Shown here: piece after piece, positions 59,894 through 64,000 of the stretch | Layout of the letters: the number at the start of each line of letters is the position of its first letter | Position numbering within the stretch: the first letter of the stretch is position 1 | NCBI GenBank assembly: GCA_030407085.1 | Contig: CM059584.1 | Span: forward strand, 142,776,001 to 142,840,000 | Direction: 5' to 3' | DNA from: Trichopria drosophilae | Taxonomy: Eukaryota > Arthropoda > Insecta > Hymenoptera > Diapriidae | DNA: 64,000 bases | Notes under the pieces: generated by a model | What the model saw: the letters and a program-made list of their open reading frames with translations, nothing else | What the model was told of the DNA's origin: nothing | The model's database searches: none | Position numbers and translations under genes: made by a program

Positions 59894-60735
59894 TTCTTCG
59901 ACGGTTATTTGTTGGCGGTTTAGGTTTGAGGCATCTGTAGGCGAATTTATAGAAACCTTTAATGACTTGCATGTGTGTGTATGTGTTTGTATGTGTGTGC
60001 AAATAACAACTAAATATGTTACAATAGCTCTTCAAGTTTAATAATTGACCAAATTTTGATGTGAGCACTAGTTTATTGAAAATGGGGTTTAATTTCCACT
60101 AAAATCGATTTTTCTAAAAATCGGCTAAGGGGATTATTTTAATTTTTACATAAACTTTATTCAGAAGAGTCCCTGAAACGAATAAAAAAAGAAAATCGGG
60201 GAGGTGCCTTTTACCTTTATTTAAAATCCATTCAGGACTACCGTGAACTGCGCACCTGAAGCGCGGCACAGCGCACCGGCGAAAGCCGGAGTCACGCTCT
60301 TTAAAAAATCATATCTCGAAAACGAAAAGAGTCCCCATCAATTTTTTTTTTGTTGAATGAAAGCTGAAAGGTTTTTCTACAAAATGACATGTCGAATTTG
60401 AAAAAAAATATGCGTTTTGTGCAAAAATTTAAGTTGAAAATTTTTTTTGACCGTTTTTTGGTTAAATTAAGAAGAAAAAAAATTGTCTTATTTTTAGATA
60501 AAAGTACTTATTTTTGTGAACAAAATGCGCGCAGTCCCATTTCAATGCGATAATTAGAAAAACAGATATCGTAATTTAAAGAATTTCAGTGAATATGACC
60601 TCACGGCCGCCATTTTGGAAAAATATTTTACCACGTTATTTTCCACGCCTATACCTATCAAATATTTCATTTTCGTTGAATTCCGCGACATCGACCACAA
60701 CTTTGATATTGTTGACATGGAATGACTCATATTTA

Positions 60736-63483
60736 GATAAGTTTTTCTATCAATGAAAGATCGGTACTGGAGCCTGATCAAGATGTGATGGGTGATCTGG
60801 TTGTTTAAACAAATTTCCATTCAAGTCATTAGACCTTCATTAAAGAAAGAAAGAGTCCAAGATTACTGAATTAAGGATTATGTGATATAATCGATACATT
60901 GGCAGAATTATTGAGAGTGGTTCAAACTAAGCAAAGTTATTAAAATGATTCCAAAGTAAGAACATTGGGTGCCGTGTGAAATGAGGTCAATATGTTTATA
61001 TTACTTTGACAGTGACATTTACAGCATATTGATAGTGTATGTTTACTTTTGAACCATTGCTTGAAAGATAGAAGACAGAAGAGATTATTGTGCTGTAAAT
61101 TAAACACTGACAACAACTTCAATTATATAACGGCAAGCACAACAATTGTAAGAATTTTTAGGTCAAGAATGTTCACGGTTCCATGTAATGTTCTCTGTTT
61201 TGTTACACCCGTTATTGGTTGCAATGTGTTGTTAAACTGTACACTAAATTTCCCTAAAGACGTCATCACAAGCTCCTGGAGACGTTCAAATTTCCTATAC
61301 TGATATGTAATTTGTTTTCTTTCTTCATTCTCTTTCAGTACACTCAGTATCAGAACGAGATGTTTGGAAAAAACAGCCACTTTGTTTACCCAACCAACTG
61401 CCTTACGCTGTTAAAATTTAGAAAATAAGTCGGTTGAAATGACCAATTTAACCAATTTCTTAGTTCTCCCAACCAACGAATTCACAATGCGTGATTATTT
61501 AATCACACAATGCATAACCACGTGGTCCAATTATACGATGTATCAAAGATGGCATTTTTTCGCAGATCCTGTTAAAATATATATAGTCGGAATATTTCTG
61601 TATGGGATTCGTATGATATTTCGAAGAAAAATTGTTAAATTGTCATGAAACTGAACACCAATAAATAACATATTCTGTATGGAAAAGATTACAAACCAAA
61701 ATAAACGTAACTTCAGCTTTACATTTCTTGACCATGAAAAATGATGGAGCTGTGCAGTTCTATATAGTTGGAGCTATAAAATTGAACTTGAAAATAAAAT
61801 TATTCCAGTAAACAATATGACACTACAGATATTTTTCTCTTTTTTGAAACTCCTACGGGCTGGGATCTACGTTAGTTACAGTTTATCAAATATAACGGAA
61901 ATTTCATTTACAACTTTATAAAAGGGTACCTACAGGTTCAAAACATTCAATATTAAAAAGATAATAAATTTGAAATTTACCATACATACAGAGATATGGT
62001 TATAGAAGGGTATTGAAAACTTACCTAGATAGCCAATTTTAGAGCTTTTAAATGCTGTGTAATTAATATTTGGTAAGTGCTAAAATTGATTGTGCATGCG
62101 ACATTTTTTGTAATACATAGGATTTTATGTAAAAGATGTAGTTACTCTCTACACCGTGCTTATCTATTTTAAATATCATAAAAACAATATTGAATTTTGA
62201 AAATATAATTTTCAATTTGTAATCGGCATTTAAAAAATCTCCTGTAAAACAAATTCATTAAAAATCACATGACTTGTTACTCATTTTGAATAAGACATTG
62301 AGTTTCTTAATCCACATCCATTCAAGGTTTAAAAAGTAGATCATTTTACATTAACTTTTTTTGGAACGTTTTTGTAATTTGATATAAAAATCTCGCCTCG
62401 CCTCATTGCATAACCGACACATCATCATCATATCCTCACATAATAATATGTAATTACTCTAATAGTGTTATAATATGCCAGTTTTTAACAAAATAGTTAA
62501 TGGACACTAATGTAAACAAACTAACTACCCTATAAATTCTGATAGCCGTTAACGTCGAAGAATAACGTTTAGGTGAACATTTTCGTAATTATACCTCTTA
62601 CGTATCCGTTCGACTAAACTTGTTTCTAATACTTGGAATTGGAATTTATATTCACAACAAGTAATTGTCATATATATTGCTGTAATAATCACTAATAGCT
62701 AGTGACCCTACTCGAAGGACTGACAAACGTATCGAACAACTGTAATTACTAAGACATTCATGAAATTCAAAACAATAGCTTCTGTGAATGTTAAACATAT
62801 TCTGATTTTGACACATTTTTATTAAAATATTGTTGAAAAAAAAGTTTCCTATTTAATTAGTTATATGAACTAGAAATTAAGTAACTAACAATAGATTATA
62901 TAAATTTACTATCTGAGATGACGTACGAATCACCAATTGGATTTTTGTATTATACCTGCTCGTATAGATTACACAAATATTGTAATTGTTTAAATATGTA
63001 GTTGTGTCTGAAATTAATCGAAGAAATTGCACTTCACCAATAAATATAAAAACCGAGCATAATTTCTAAGTGGACCCTGTGCAAGCTGTTTCTGTTAATT
63101 TTATTGAACTTGTTAGATCACGCTACTTGTATTATCATAAATATGTTTATTGCTAATAAACCTATATTATTATATTTTTTAGATCAGGCTTCAAAAAATT
63201 GTTATGTTCATCTGAAATTTGTAGAAAATTCACTTTATTTAAATAATCATGCGCATTACAAAGTCACAAAGAGTACACAAATTAATAAATAACTTATAAT
63301 CAATCATTCGATTGTCAGGTCATGTAAATACTTCCAGATTCAGAGATTAACGTTCCCATATTCTAATGAAATAGTAAGTTTCTTGAGAAATTCTAAGAGT
63401 ATTATTGTTCAAAGCGTTTTTCTAATATATCCAGCGCATTTGTCATCAATAATTATTTTCTGTCCGAAAAACTAATAGATTAA
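60736..63483. other. Spacer upstream of locus C; no gene recognised
   Basis: The part around 61660-61990 resembles 51540-51740 upstream of B (for example AACTTCAGC-TTAC-TTTCT and AGGTTC-AAACATTCA), marking the end of the duplicated unit. Frames 61439-61648 and 63104-63292 are unsupported. Confidence 0.4.
61123..61425 (-). other. Possible unrecognised exon
   Basis: After a possible acceptor (TTTAACAG near 61414) one minus frame stays open for about 95 codons: …FSKHLVLILSVLKENEERK, then FERLQELVMTSLGKFSVQFNNT, then VTKQRTLHGTVNILDLKIL, ending TAA at 61123. It has charged helix-like character. No family is recognised and no neighbouring exon identified; chance openness is possible. Confidence 0.25.
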
Positions 63484-63637
63484 TTAATGCGGATAAAGAG
63501 ATCTCCATAGTTGCCATTTTTCCTTGTCAGGATCACAACCAGGTATATTATTTGGTCCTATTTCAAGATAGTTCTTCTCACGCATGGTTACCGGTAACCA
63601 TACAGTGGTCACATCATTGTCATTCAAATTAGGATTG
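63484..63637 (-). CDS. Terminal exon of a carboxylesterase-family gene
   Basis: The acceptor TTACAG precedes a phase-2 exon of 50 codons reading NPNLNDNDVTTVWLPVT, then NYLEIG, then WQLWRSLYPH and TAA. NP.P.D…W.PVT…NYLEIG…..FW..LY is the C-terminal signature of insect type-B carboxylesterases (FE4, JH-esterase-like and others). Family members hydrolyse carboxylic esters and act in detoxification, hormone or pheromone turnover. The catalytic triad would be upstream. A possible previous exon begins at 63893 (donor AT|GTAATC, phase 2, fitting) but the segment that should carry the catalytic His is not in an obvious exon between them, so the copy may be incomplete or broken. Most of the gene lies beyond the right edge. 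Confidence 0.65.
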
Positions 63638-63892
63638 CTGTAATATAGACATTAATTAAAGGTCAAAAAATGATTGCAGCATAAAGAATCTTGATGAAAC
63701 AGTATATGATCGCAAGTACCAGTTTTACAATCGCCAAATTTATAATTGTATATTTTGCTAATGACATCAATTTTGATTCAAATCATTGGAATTTTCGGAA
63801 ATATAATGGTACTAACATATTTTATTCTAACTAATTAGTTGCTAGAAGAGAAATTTTCTAAATACAGTTTCCATTTTTGGCAAGATGATTAC

Positions 63893-64000
63893 ATAGTAGG
63901 AAGAATTTCTTTGATAAATGAATTATTAAACTTTATGAAATCCGCGGTCGAATCTCCATCAATATCATTAGATATCTGGTCTTAAATCAGATTTAGATAG
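63893..64000 (-). CDS. Possible upstream exon of the carboxylesterase gene (partial)
   Basis: Minus-strand frame open to the right edge reads …GDSTADFIKFNNSFIKEILPT and ends at AT|GTAATC, phase 2, which joins in frame to the exon at 63637. STADF…LP resembles a mid-protein stretch of insect esterases, roughly 100 residues before the C-terminal exon, so an exon appears to be missing or decayed in 63638-63892. A short stretch there (CDHILFHQDSL, near 63710) may be its relic. Confidence 0.35.

Larger units (their letters stand above)
57885..60735. mobile_element. Long-TIR DNA transposon upstream of locus C
   Basis: Both ends carry the inverted motif ATGAGTCATTCCACGTCAAC and the arms remain complementary for about 500-650 bp (57885-58380 plus 58945-59090 against 60100-60735). 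The interior holds decayed open frames on the minus strand. One (59214-59489) has a C-terminal pattern like GLGWLSEQAMESVQSDF followed by YNSQHV, which I associate with uncharacterised transposon proteins of insects and cnidarians. Another lies at 59567-59893. The left arm is itself split by a nested insertion. The element separates the KREA-locus promoter of C from its more distal upstream sequence, which resumes after 60735 and resembles sequence upstream of B near 61.7-61.99 kb. Confidence 0.65.

Overview
This is AT-rich animal nuclear DNA, most likely from an insect. The longest open frames are about 100 codons, genes are split by GT-AG introns, and there is a short CCTAA run (the TTAGG-type telomere motif). 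Other insect-typical content is a carboxylesterase terminal exon, decayed BEL/Pao and Penelope-like retroelements, TTAA- and TA-flanked MITEs, and many fold-back repeats. I cannot name the species. Hymenoptera is a reasonable guess, because their antimicrobial peptide precursors (e.g. apidaecin) also use a dibasic site followed by Glu-Ala between units, but the sequence does not settle it.

The main content is a tandem, same-strand (minus) cluster of four paralogous loci for a small secreted multi-peptide precursor: A (about 25.0-28.1 kb), D (37.4-37.7 kb), B (44.7-51.0 kb) and C (55.0-57.7 kb). Each complete locus has a first exon coding only a signal peptide. This is followed by a string of tiny phase-1 exons, nearly all a multiple of three long (27, 39-51 or 144 nt). 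Each carries one Lys-Arg-Glu-Ala (KREA) unit followed by glycine-rich sequence. The last KREA exon holds the stop codon and is followed by a conserved 3' exon with AATAAA. A and B look intact. C is broken by a TA-flanked MITE inside the signal-peptide exon, by a frameshift and by a lost donor. D is a two-exon fragment. A, B and C share a core promoter (TATATA with AGATAA just upstream).

Around and inside these loci lie many mobile-element traces. The 0-24 kb part has no gene I can support: it holds a TTAA-flanked element (0.3-1.4 kb), fold-back repeats (14 and 23-24.6 kb), copies of a repeat with a self-complementary end (10.8, 20.8, 25.5, 31.2 kb) and long AT-rich stretches. The 28.7-37.4 kb part holds a degenerate GATC-rich array, TTAA and TA MITEs, a Penelope RT fragment, an approximately 80-bp minisatellite and a circularly permuted inverted duplication. 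The 51.7-54.5 kb part is a decayed BEL/Pao element inserted upstream of B. The 57.9-60.7 kb part is a long-TIR transposon inserted upstream of C. At the right edge, the terminal exon of a minus-strand carboxylesterase is visible.

If the KREA genes work as they look, one transcript would give a secreted pro-protein cut at Lys-Arg by a furin/PC2-like protease, releasing several short Glu-Ala-started, glycine-rich peptides. Because the exons are symmetric, units can be gained, lost or alternatively spliced without frameshift. This resembles the logic of schistosome micro-exon genes and of hymenopteran multipeptide antimicrobial precursors, but I recognise no named family.
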